Origin: Ardenticatenaceae bacterium
GTDB lineage: Bacteria; Chloroflexota; Anaerolineae; Promineifilales; Promineifilaceae
Length of the DNA: 64,000 nucleotides
Direction of reading: 5' to 3'
Assembly (NCBI GenBank): GCA_020634455.1
Contig: JACKBQ010000001.1
Coordinates: 4,154,001-4,218,000, forward strand
Made by a program: the position numbers and the translations under genes. Below the pieces are notes generated by a model, which was given only the letters and a program-made list of their open reading frames with translations, was not told the origin of the DNA and ran no database searches. This document shows positions 26,198 through 34,500 of the stretch, one piece after another (the first letter of the stretch is position 1; each line of letters starts with the position of its first letter).

Positions 26198-29173
26198 CTA
26201 CGGCCGTTCCAAAACCTGCCAAATACGCACCAACCCATCGCCACCCACACCCGCCACCATCAAGCCATCGGCCGACCAGGCGACGTTGAGGCTGCGCGGG
26301 TGCAGCGTGATCGGCGTGCCGACCTCTGTGCCGCTGGTGGGGTCGTAGAAACGGCCGTTTCCCCCCACCACCGCCGCCAAAATCGCATCATCCGGCGCGA
26401 AGGCGAGGCCACGCACCGCCACCTGTGTGTTCCAACTCAGCGCCGGATCATTGTTGTCCCGCACCGGGAAGGACCAGAGCAAAATCTGGCCGCCATTGTC
26501 CCCCGTGGCAAAGCGCAGGCTGTCGCTGCTCCAGGCGGCGGCGTTGACCGGCGTGTTGCCGTGCTCGTTAAGTGTGACGGTCAGGCGGGTGTTGTCCGGC
26601 GGGCGCAGCTGCACCAGCCCGGTGTTGCCCGTCGCCACCATCTCTTCCCCGTTGGGCGAGCGGGACACAAACAGCACCTGCCCCAGCGCGTTCACCGAAA
26701 ACGAGCGCAGTTCGGCACCGCTGGCCACGTCCCACAGCTTCAGCGTGCTGTCGAAGCTGCTGCTGGCCACCACCGTGCCGTCGGGCGACCAGGTAACGGC
26801 CGTTACCGTGTTGCTATGCCCGGCAAAACTTTGCACCATCTGGCCCGAATCCGCCTGCCAGACCCGCACCAGCTCGTCCGAACTGCCGTTGCTGGCGATG
26901 AGCGCTCCGTCGGGCGACCAGGCGACCAGCTTGACGCCGCCGTCGTGCCCGCCCAAAACCCGCTCAACGCGCTGCTCGGCCACCGACCAGACCAGAATCG
27001 TGCCGCCGGTGGTGCCCACGGCCAGCCGCGTGTTGTCGGGCGACCAGCTGACCGAGGTGGCTTCTTGATATTGCGCGTACTGGTTGAGAACGGCCGTTTG
27101 CCCCCCATCTGCCGCCTGCCACAAACCCACCGTGCCGTCCCGGCTGCCCCGCGACAGCAGTTGGTTGCTGCCCGCCAGCCAGAAAAGCTGCGTTACGCCC
27201 GCCTGATTGCCAAACGTTTGCAACGGCTGACGTTCGTTGATGTCGCAGATGCGAATCTGGCCGTCTTCGCTGCCGGTAGCCAGGGTGCTCTCGTCCAGCC
27301 AGACAATCGAGAGCGGGTCACCGCCGCTGCAATTGACGCTTTGCAGTTGGCCGTTGGCCACCGTTTCCAGCCGCACCGTGCCGTCCACGCCCGCCGTGGC
27401 CAGGCGGCTGCCATCGGGCGACCAGGCCAGGCCGTGTACCCCGTTCTGGCGGAAAGAGTTACCCTCCTCGCCCGTGCCGTCCACGCTGCGGAACCAGATG
27501 GTGCTGCTGCCGCTGCCGGAGGCAAAGTGCGTGCCGTCGGGCGACCAGGCGATCTGGCTGATGGGGCCGCTGTGGTCGCTCCAGCTGCTGCTGGTGGCGG
27601 TTTCGGCGATGGGCCAGAGGGCGATTTGCCCGTTGGCGCGGCCTAGCAGAATTTGCTCACTGTTGGGTTCCCAGGCGAGGGCGGTGGCGCTGCCGGCCAA
27701 TTGGTTTACCACGCTGCCGTCGCTGCTGTCCCAGATGAAAACGGTTTGGTTGGCACTGCCTGCCAGGAAACGGCCGTCTGGCGACCAGGCAATCACCGCC
27801 ACATTTCCTTCCACGATACTGTCCAGCGGCGCAAAATCGGGCAGTTGGAACAGGGTAAGCCCCGCGCTGGTGGCCGCTGCCAGCCGCGAGCCATCCGGGC
27901 TGACGGCCACGCTGTTTAGCGCTTCGTTGCTGGCGGCCAGCCGCATCGTCTCCGCCAGATTTTGGATGTTTTCCAGGCTGATGACGGCGGCGACGGGCGC
28001 AGGCGTGGCGGTGGCAGTGGGGGTAGACGTGGGCAGTTCGGGCAGCGGTTGGCTGGTGGGGCTGGGGGGAACGGCCGTATTGGTCGGTGCGGTGGTGGCT
28101 GTGGGCGGAACGGCCGTTGCCGTGGCGGTCGGTGTGCTGGTGTCGGCTACCACAGCGATGGCAGGCGCGGTGGCCGTGGCCGATGGCTCATTCCCCCCGC
28201 CGCGCAGCAGCAAAAAGGCAGCAGCGACTATCGCCAAAATGCCACCCACTACCAGCAGCACCGGAAAGCGGCGGCGCGGCGCGGGCGGTTCGGCAGCTTC
28301 CAGCTCGGCCGAAAAATCGGGCAGCGCGATGGGAGCCAGCTCGCCCGGCTCCAGGCTGAGCGTGTCTACCCGCTCCAGGTCGGCCACCATCTCGGCAACC
28401 GTTTGGTAACGTTGGTCTGGCTCCTTGTGCAGCGCCTTGCGCAGAATGCTTTCACACCCTACGGGCAGTTCTGGCTTGAGGTCTAAAATGGACGGGGGCT
28501 GCTCCATCACGTGCTTCAGGGCCAGGGCAAGCGGGGTGTCGGCGTCGAACGGCCGTTGCCCGCTCAACATCTGGAACAAAATAATGCCCAGCGAGTAAAT
28601 GTCGGAACGGCCGTCTATCGTATCCTTGCTGCTCACCTGCTCCGGGCTCATGTAGGCAGGCGTGCCCACAATGCCGCCCGCCGTCAGCGTCATCGTACTC
28701 TCTGCAGATTTGACGATGCCAAAATCAGCAATGTGCGGCTTGCCGTACTTGTCGAACAAAATGTTGTCCGGCTTCATGTCCCGGTGCACCATTTTTAGGC
28801 CGTGGGTCATGTCCAGCGCCGGAGCCAGCTGGCGCAAAATGTCGGTTGCTTCGTCCAGCGAGAGCGGGCCGTTGGCCAGCTTGTGGGTCAGCGTACCGCC
28901 TTCCATCAGCGGCATCACCAAAAATAGCGCCCCCTCATCCTCGCCAAAGTCGTAAATCGGCACAATGCCGGGATGGTCAATTTTGGCCACGGCTCGCGCT
29001 TCCCGCTCAAACCGCTGGCGGAACTTTTGGTCGTGCAGCAGGCGCTTGTCCAGCAGCTTCAGCGCCACGTCCCGGCGGAAGTTGGGGTCGTAGGCGTGGT
29101 AAACGCTGCCCATGCCCCCCTGGCCCAGCTTGGATTTGATTTGGTACCGGCCGAATGTTTCTTCGTTCGTCAT
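26198..29173 (-). CDS. Ser/Thr protein kinase with external WD40 double propeller (copy 1)
   Basis: A 991-residue receptor-like kinase. Kinase domain about 8-270: LGQGGMGSVYHAYDP, HRDMKPDNILFD, IADFGIVKS and GTPAYMSPEQ, with all catalytic motifs intact. One membrane helix follows (about 303-323, FPVLLVVGGILAIVAAAFLLL), then a Thr/Pro-rich stalk. About fourteen units with AWSPDG-type turns (about 395-990) would make two seven-bladed WD40 propellers outside the membrane. WD40 repeats bind proteins or peptides; the ligand is unknown. It lies between a second kinase of the same build and soxD, all on the minus strand. Sequence similarity points to tandem duplication with divergence. Nine exact palindrome copies are present. 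Confidence 0.9.
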   Translation of the reverse strand: MTNEETFGRYQIKSKLGQGGMGSVYHAYDPNFRRDVALKLLDKRLLHDQKFRQRFEREARAVAKIDHPGIVPIYDFGEDEGALFLVMPLMEGGTLTHKLANGPLSLDEATDILRQLAPALDMTHGLKMVHRDMKPDNILFDKYGKPHIADFGIVKSAESTMTLTAGGIVGTPAYMSPEQVSSKDTIDGRSDIYSLGIILFQMLSGQRPFDADTPLALALKHVMEQPPSILDLKPELPVGCESILRKALHKEPDQRYQTVAEMVADLERVDTLSLEPGELAPIALPDFSAELEAAEPPAPRRRFPVLLVVGGILAIVAAAFLLLRGGGNEPSATATAPAIAVVADTSTPTATATAVPPTATTAPTNTAVPPSPTSQPLPELPTSTPTATATPAPVAAVISLENIQNLAETMRLAASNEALNSVAVSPDGSRLAAATSAGLTLFQLPDFAPLDSIVEGNVAVIAWSPDGRFLAGSANQTVFIWDSSDGSVVNQLAGSATALAWEPNSEQILLGRANGQIALWPIAETATSSSWSDHSGPISQIAWSPDGTHFASGSGSSTIWFRSVDGTGEEGNSFRQNGVHGLAWSPDGSRLATAGVDGTVRLETVANGQLQSVNCSGGDPLSIVWLDESTLATGSEDGQIRICDINERQPLQTFGNQAGVTQLFWLAGSNQLLSRGSRDGTVGLWQAADGGQTAVLNQYAQYQEATSVSWSPDNTRLAVGTTGGTILVWSVAEQRVERVLGGHDGGVKLVAWSPDGALIASNGSSDELVRVWQADSGQMVQSFAGHSNTVTAVTWSPDGTVVASSSFDSTLKLWDVASGAELRSFSVNALGQVLFVSRSPNGEEMVATGNTGLVQLRPPDNTRLTVTLNEHGNTPVNAAAWSSDSLRFATGDNGGQILLWSFPVRDNNDPALSWNTQVAVRGLAFAPDDAILAAVVGGNGRFYDPTSGTEVGTPITLHPRSLNVAWSADGLMVAGVGGDGLVRIWQVLERP

Positions 29174-29188
29174 AGTTGAAATTTAAAA

Positions 29189-29357
29189 CCACAGATTACG
29201 CAGATTACACAGATTTTGCACTGGAATTTTACAAAGCTTCGCGCCTTTGCGTGACTCTTAGAATGTTGAAAATCACCCTCACCCCAGCCCTCTCCCTTGA
29301 GGGAGAGGGGGCCAGATTCCCTTCCCCTGAGAGGGGGAGGGCCAGGGTGGGGGTCAA
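29189..29357. repeat. Two dispersed-repeat remnants between the WD40 kinases
   Basis: 29189-29218 contains CCACAGATTACGCAGATTAC, a common intergenic repeat type. 29271-29357 contains CCCTCACCCCAGCCCTCTCC and, inverted, GGGGGAGGGCCAGGGTGGGG, around an inner palindrome CCTCTCCCTTGAGGGAGAGG. The second one reaches the stop codon of the upstream kinase gene. Both look like mobile or expanding repeats accumulating in gaps. Confidence 0.55.
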
Positions 29358-32300
29358 GGCGCTATCATTAAAATTTGTACCGATTGGCCGCCGCCCGCCA
29401 CCACGGCCAGCCGCTGTCCGTTGGGTGCCAGGGCTACATAGTCGTGCTGCCCTTGGTAGTTACTGCGTCGCCCTTCCACGTAGCCAGCGGCGATTTCTGG
29501 CGGGATGGGATTGGTGGCTGGGGTGATACGGCCGTTTCCCGGCTGCCAAATCTGCAAATTCCCACTGTACCCCAGCGTCAGCAGCGTGACGCCATCGGGC
29601 AGCAAGGTCATGCCCCACAGGCTGCGGCTGTCTACATTGCCGATCAGATCGTTCAGCGAGCTGCTGGTGCGGTCAAACACGGTGGCGTTCCAGATTTGCA
29701 CGTCGCCCCGGTCGCGGGCGGCGGTGTAGATGCGGGTGCCGTCCACCGTCCAGAAAAAGTCGGCCACGTCCAGCTGGCGGCCCACCAGCTGCAAAAAGCT
29801 CAGCGAACTGCCGTCCTGGGCGTTGTGGATTTCGATGCCGCCGCTGCCAGACCAGCCGCCCACGGCCAGATAGCTGTTGTCTGGCGAAAAGGCGACCCCG
29901 GAAACGCGAATCATCGGGTGGCTGCGCCGCCAGACAGCGCTGCGCGTGTCCAAATTCCACACCTGCACGTGCCCCGCCTCGTCCCACTCATCGCTGGTGA
30001 CGGCGGCCAACAAGTTGCCGCGCTCCGACCAGGCGATACTGCGCACGGGCGCTTCTTCGGATAGCGAATAAAGCTGCTGCCCGGTGGCGGCGTCCCAAAT
30101 GCGAATCGTTTCATCGGCCCCGGCTGTGGCTAGGGAACGGCCGTCTGGCGACCAGACCACATCGGTTACGGGTTGGTAGGTGTTGCTGCTGCCCACGCGC
30201 GGCCCACGGGTGACGTGCCCCACCAGCGCCTGCACCACCTGCCCGGTGACGGCATCCCAAATCCGCACCACGTCGTCGCTGCCCAGCACCGCCAGCTGCG
30301 TGTTGTCTGGCGACCAGGCGATGGTGCGAATTTCGCCCGTGCTGCCGTAGTTGCCCAGTAGCGCCACCTGCTGGCTGGCGCTCACGTCCCACACCCGCAC
30401 CAGATTATCGGAGCCGCCCAGCGTGAGCAGTTGGCTGTTGTTCATCCAGGTGGCGGCGCTGGTTTGGAAATGGCCGGGCAGCTGCGCTCGCTCACTGCCC
30501 GAAGCCACATCCCACAGCCGCACCGAGGTGAGGTCGGTGGAGACGATGGCGCTGCCGTCCGGCGACCATTCGGCCAGGTCAATCGGCTCGTCGTGGCCGG
30601 TGAAGCGCTGCGCGGTGGACTGCGTGGTGACATCCCACAGCCGCATCGTTCGGTCGTCGCTGAGTGATAGCAGTCCGTTGGGTTTGGTAGGCGACCAGCT
30701 GAGGCGGCTGATGGTGGACGTGTGGCCGCTGAGGGTGTAGTCGGCGCTGCCTGCGGCGGTGCGCACCTCGATGTTGCTGCCCACGGCCAGGGCGATGCGG
30801 CTGCTGTCTGGGAACCAGGCGGCGGTGGTGACGTTGATGCGGCGGTCCAGGTTGGTGCCGCTGGCCACGTCCCACCACATCGCTAGCGTGCCGAAGCTGC
30901 TGTGCAGGGCCAGCTTGCTGCCGTCGGGCGACCAGAGGACGCTGTTGACGTTGGTGGCCATGCCGCTAAAGGTGGCTTGCTCGGTGGCGGTCAGCGGCTC
31001 GGGGCTGATTTGCCAGAGGCGGCCGGTGTCGTCGGTGCTGCCAGAGGCGAGCAGGCTGGGGTCGGTGGGCGACCAGGCGAGATCGGTGATTTGCTCGCGG
31101 TGGCCTTCCAGCAGGGCGGGGGCGTCCCAACTGCCCGCCAGCCAGAGGTAGATTTGGCCATTTTGCAGGCCAGCGGTGAGGAAACGGCCGTCTTCCGACC
31201 AAATTAGTTTTCTAACCGGGCTGGCAGCTTCCAACAACGTCGTCAGGCTGGCGCTGTCCCGCTGCCACAGCGTGAGCCCACCTGCGCCAGTGGCGATGGC
31301 TAGCAGGTTGCTGTCGGCGGCCCAGGCGGTGAGGCTGGTAATGTCTGGCAGCAGCGGATTGACGGGCAGCGGCTGTAAATCGGGCAGGCTGAACAAATTG
31401 AGCCCGGTGCTGCCCGCAATGGCGGCAAGCTGCCCATCGGGCGAGACGGATAGATCGGCCAGGGTGCCAGCGGTTTGCAGGGTGAGAACGGCCGTTACCC
31501 TATCCTGGTTGTTAAAGCCGAGGCTGGCCGGAGTGGGCGTGGGCGGGATGGGCGTGGGGGTGAATTCCGGCGTGTCGGTGGGCGTGGGCGTGGTGGTGGG
31601 GGTCAACGTTGGCGTTGGCGTGGGGGTGAAGGTGGGTGTGGCCGTCGGTGTGAACGTGGGTGTTGGCGTTGGCGTAAAAGTTGGGGTGAAGGTGGGCGTG
31701 GGCGTGTAGGTGCTGGTGGGGGTGAGAACACCGGCGGCAATGAGAGCTTCCGGGGCGGCTTCCGGGGCGATGACGCCCTGGTTGAGCGCCCACCAGCCGC
31801 CGCCACCAATTAGCAGGATGGCCAGCAGCAGTCCGCCAACCCACAGGCCCCAGCGGCGCTGCGTCTGGCGGCGCACGGTGGCCCGCACGGTGGAAAGGGC
31901 GTCTACGAGGGTAACGGCCGTTTGGTACCGATCCTCCGGTTTTTTGGCCAGCGCCTTGCTGACGATGGTTTCGCAGTCGGGCGGGAGGTTTTTGTGATGG
32001 CGGCTGAGTTTGGGCACGGGGGCCATGATGTGCTGCATCATCACCTGGATGGGCGTTTCGGCGTCGTAGGGGCGGCTGCCGGTGAGCATTTCATACAGCA
32101 CCACGCCGAGGGAGTAGATGTCGGAACGGCCGTCTACGTCTGCCGTGCCCTGGGCCTGCTCCGGGCTGATGTAGTGCGGCGTGCCGATCGCCTCTTCGCC
32201 GGTGAGCGTGGCGTGGCTTTCCCCCATCTTGGCAATACCAAAGTCAGAGAGGAAGGGCCGGCCGTATTGGTCAAACAAAATGTTGTCCGGCTTCAAATCG

Positions 32301-32689
32301 CGGTGCACGATGCCCAGCGCGTGGGCCGCGTCCAGCGCTTCGGCCACGCCTTGCAGGATGGGCAGCGCCTGGGCCACCGTCAGCGGGCCGTCGGCCAGCT
32401 TGTCCTTGAGCGAACCGCCCTGCATCAGGCGCATCACCAGGTACGGTTGGCCGTCCTGGTTGCCGTAGTCGTACACTTCCACCACGTTGGGGTGTTTGAG
32501 GCGGGCAATGGTTTCGGCTTCGCGCTGGAAGCGGGTGAGCAAGCCAGGTTGGTCCAGAAGTGCTTGGGGCAGCACTTTCAGGGCAACTTCGCGGCGGGTG
32601 CGGGGGTCGTAGGCGCGGTAGACGGTGGCCATGCCTCCGCGCCCCAACTCCTCTTTAATTTCGTAGCGACCGATTGTTTTTGGTGACAC
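29354..32689 (-). CDS. Ser/Thr protein kinase with external WD40 double propeller (copy 2)
   Basis: A receptor-like kinase of 1111 residues. The GTG at 32689 is taken as start because AGGAAAG lies about nine bases upstream and the domain begins at once (TIGRYEIKEELGRGG); the in-frame ATG at 32797 would put repeat sequence into the protein. The kinase motifs are complete: GRGGMATVYRAYDP, HRDLKPDNILFD, LSDFGIAKM, GTPHYISPEQ. A membrane helix lies near 285-305, then a long Thr/Pro stalk made of TPTPTF-type repeats, and about sixteen WD40-like units with SPDG turns, enough for two propellers outside the cell. It is the first kinase after soxB in a run of minus-strand genes. Confidence 0.9.
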   Translation of the reverse strand: MSPKTIGRYEIKEELGRGGMATVYRAYDPRTRREVALKVLPQALLDQPGLLTRFQREAETIARLKHPNVVEVYDYGNQDGQPYLVMRLMQGGSLKDKLADGPLTVAQALPILQGVAEALDAAHALGIVHRDLKPDNILFDQYGRPFLSDFGIAKMGESHATLTGEEAIGTPHYISPEQAQGTADVDGRSDIYSLGVVLYEMLTGSRPYDAETPIQVMMQHIMAPVPKLSRHHKNLPPDCETIVSKALAKKPEDRYQTAVTLVDALSTVRATVRRQTQRRWGLWVGGLLLAILLIGGGGWWALNQGVIAPEAAPEALIAAGVLTPTSTYTPTPTFTPTFTPTPTPTFTPTATPTFTPTPTPTLTPTTTPTPTDTPEFTPTPIPPTPTPASLGFNNQDRVTAVLTLQTAGTLADLSVSPDGQLAAIAGSTGLNLFSLPDLQPLPVNPLLPDITSLTAWAADSNLLAIATGAGGLTLWQRDSASLTTLLEAASPVRKLIWSEDGRFLTAGLQNGQIYLWLAGSWDAPALLEGHREQITDLAWSPTDPSLLASGSTDDTGRLWQISPEPLTATEQATFSGMATNVNSVLWSPDGSKLALHSSFGTLAMWWDVASGTNLDRRINVTTAAWFPDSSRIALAVGSNIEVRTAAGSADYTLSGHTSTISRLSWSPTKPNGLLSLSDDRTMRLWDVTTQSTAQRFTGHDEPIDLAEWSPDGSAIVSTDLTSVRLWDVASGSERAQLPGHFQTSAATWMNNSQLLTLGGSDNLVRVWDVSASQQVALLGNYGSTGEIRTIAWSPDNTQLAVLGSDDVVRIWDAVTGQVVQALVGHVTRGPRVGSSNTYQPVTDVVWSPDGRSLATAGADETIRIWDAATGQQLYSLSEEAPVRSIAWSERGNLLAAVTSDEWDEAGHVQVWNLDTRSAVWRRSHPMIRVSGVAFSPDNSYLAVGGWSGSGGIEIHNAQDGSSLSFLQLVGRQLDVADFFWTVDGTRIYTAARDRGDVQIWNATVFDRTSSSLNDLIGNVDSRSLWGMTLLPDGVTLLTLGYSGNLQIWQPGNGRITPATNPIPPEIAAGYVEGRRSNYQGQHDYVALAPNGQRLAVVAGGGQSVQILMIAP

Positions 32690-32790
32690 GTTGTTTGCTT
32701 TCCTGGTCTGGAAAAATGAGATTGGGCGAGGCAGGTGGTGGCAAAGTTGTTTTGCCTGGCAAAGGTTTTTCCCACCTGCCTCGCCCCTAC

Positions 32791-32818
32791 CTTTCACTTA
32801 TCACTTTTTACTTACCAC
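32791..32818. repeat. TTTCACTTATCACTTTTTAC repeat, copy between soxB and kinase
   Basis: A short AT-rich repeat matching in reverse the AAGTGAAAAGT-type sequence near 20493-20520 and the longer hairpin at 34037-34105. It sits in the gap between soxB and the WD40 kinase. Confidence 0.5.
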
Positions 32819-32823
32819 TGGCC

Positions 32824-34032
32824 TTAATGTGTGCCTGCGGATCCGCGATCGGCCATGGTGCGGTCTTTGGTGAAGCGGTCCAGGCTGAACGGGGCGATGA
32901 GTTCTGGCGTTTGGCCGGTGGCGATGAGCTGGGCCATCTGCTCGCCGCCCGCCGGGATCGCCTTGAAGCCCCAGGTGCCCCAGCCAGTGGTGATGACAAA
33001 GCCGTCCACGCCGGTGAAGCCCATGATGGGCGAATAGTCGGGGCTCATGTCGCAGACGCCGGTCCATTGGCGCAGAATGCGCAGCTGGCGCAAAAAGGGC
33101 AGCATGGTCATGGCGCGATGGGCACAGGTTTGCAAAAAGTGATGGCCGGAGCGGTACGAGTAGCTCGGCTGGCGATCAATCTCCGCCCCGATGAGCATTT
33201 CACCCCGTGCTGTCTGTGACACATACGTTAACAGACTGGTGGAGGCGACGATGGGGTGGAATTTTTGCTCGTAATGGTTGGTGACAAATGCTTGCAGCGG
33301 GTGGGTGCGGATGGGCAGGCGCAGCCCGGCCATTGCCGCCAGCCCGGTGACGTGGCCGCCAACGGCGCTCATGACCACGTTGGCATGCATCGGTCCAGCG
33401 GTGGTTTCTACGCCAATGACGCGGTTGCCAGATTTGATGAGGTTGGTAACGGCCGTATTCTGATGCACATGCACCCCTCGTTTCATCGCCCCCTCAGCCA
33501 AGGCCCAGTTGACGCGGTCGTGGCGGGCGGTGGCCGCTTCCGGATGGTAGGAGCCGCCCATGATGGGCCAGACGCCGCCGCCCGTCAGGTCCACTTCGGG
33601 GCAAATTTCTTTGATTTCCTTGGGGGTCACGAAGACGGTTTTAGCGCCAAAAGCGGTATTGATTTCAGAGCGGGCTTTTTCGGCGCGAACGGCCGTTTCG
33701 CTGTGCGCCATCCACAAAATTCCCTTCTGGGCGTGCATGATCCAGCGTTCGGTTTCGTCCTCTAGAGTTTGGTACAGTTCCAGGCTGCGTTGGTAAAAAC
33801 GCACCGCCTCGCGGATGCCGTAGTTGGAGCGGATGACGGTGGTGTTGCGGCCGGAATTGCCCCCACCGATATATTTGCGCTCCAGCACGGCGACGTTGGT
33901 GATGTTGTGCCGCGTGGCCAGGTAGTAAGCTGTCGCCAGCCCATGCCCGCCCCCGCCGATGATGATCACATCGTAATTTTTCTTCGGCTCGACCCATTTG
34001 AAGTTGACTTGTCGTTCTTGGAATTCGTTCAT
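32824..34032 (-). CDS. soxB: Sarcosine oxidase beta subunit
   Basis: FAD/FMN-binding subunit that oxidises sarcosine to glycine; 402 residues, normal for SoxB. The dinucleotide fold is at DVIIIGGGGHGLATAYYLA (about 20-38), followed by VLERKYIGGGNSGRNTTV, the flavin-attachment region of the family, and a late FVITTGWGTWGFKA. The start MNEFQERQ at 34032 is preferred. An earlier in-frame ATG at 34077 would lie in the inserted hairpin repeat, and no good Shine-Dalgarno remains, so translation may depend on coupling to soxG. It follows soxG on the same strand. Confidence 0.92.
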   Translation of the reverse strand: MNEFQERQVNFKWVEPKKNYDVIIIGGGGHGLATAYYLATRHNITNVAVLERKYIGGGNSGRNTTVIRSNYGIREAVRFYQRSLELYQTLEDETERWIMHAQKGILWMAHSETAVRAEKARSEINTAFGAKTVFVTPKEIKEICPEVDLTGGGVWPIMGGSYHPEAATARHDRVNWALAEGAMKRGVHVHQNTAVTNLIKSGNRVIGVETTAGPMHANVVMSAVGGHVTGLAAMAGLRLPIRTHPLQAFVTNHYEQKFHPIVASTSLLTYVSQTARGEMLIGAEIDRQPSYSYRSGHHFLQTCAHRAMTMLPFLRQLRILRQWTGVCDMSPDYSPIMGFTGVDGFVITTGWGTWGFKAIPAGGEQMAQLIATGQTPELIAPFSLDRFTKDRTMADRGSAGTH

Positions 34033-34036
34033 TTTT

Positions 34037-34105
34037 GAGTAAAAAGTGAAAAGTGAAAAGTGATAAGTAAAAGCCACTTTTTACTTTTTACTTATTACTT
34101 TTCAC
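34037..34105. repeat. Hairpin-forming AAGTG repeat between soxG and soxB
   Basis: Left arm 34053-34072 (GTGAAAAGTGATAAGTAAAA) and right arm 34086-34105 pair over 20 bp with one G-U type mismatch. It belongs to the same repeat family as 20493 and 32791. It covers the soxG stop and the place where the soxB ribosome binding site would be expected, so it could lower or decouple soxB expression. Confidence 0.65.
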
Positions 34106-34500
34106 TCCTTTTCTAATCGTTCGGCGAAATCGTGGGCGTAGGGGGCGGGGACGATGAACAGGACTTGCTCGTCCTCCAGCCAGAGCTTGGTGGGGATGCC
34201 TGCCACAGCTCCTTGCGCAAAGGCGGGACGGCCGTTTGGCATCTCCCACTCACAATTCCGGGCCAAAAACTCGGCGGCCTCGGTGGCGGGCAGCCAGGTT
34301 CCGGCAAAGCCGCCCTCGCGGATGAGGATGGCGTGCGGGTCGTGGGCGGTGATGATGCTCTCGTCTTGCAGCGGCGGGGTGATGAACAGCTCATCGGCGG
34401 CAAAGCGCAGCGCCAGGGAGCTTTGCGGCACGTCGGCACTGTCTAGCGCAGTTGGTGTGGCCACGATGCGCGTGGCGGCGATGCGATTAAGCTTTGGCAC
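34102..34500 (-). CDS. soxG: Sarcosine oxidase gamma subunit
   Basis: A 132-residue small subunit of heterotetrameric sarcosine oxidase. The gamma subunit is poorly conserved, but position, size and the pattern IREGGFAGTWLPATEAAEF and PTKLWLEDEQVLFIVPAPYAHDFAERL fit SoxG, which is related to the C-terminal GcvT-like fold. It overlaps the end of soxA by 14 bp, as in other sox operons, which strongly supports the call. Confidence 0.8.
   Translation of the reverse strand: MPKLNRIAATRIVATPTALDSADVPQSSLALRFAADELFITPPLQDESIITAHDPHAILIREGGFAGTWLPATEAAEFLARNCEWEMPNGRPAFAQGAVAGIPTKLWLEDEQVLFIVPAPYAHDFAERLEKE

Noticed and set aside
31500..31720. Short-period DNA repeats suggesting a microsatellite
   Set aside because: They encode the Thr/Pro stalk of the kinase in frame, so protein-level repetition explains them.
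26192..32686. Long frames antisense to the WD40 kinases
   Set aside because: They arise from GC-biased third positions opposite repeated SPDG-type codons; they carry no domain and no start signals.
32690..32797. ATG-initiated extension of the second WD40 kinase
   Set aside because: The extra 36 codons cover repeat sequence and are not kinase-like; the GTG at 32689 has a good ribosome binding site.
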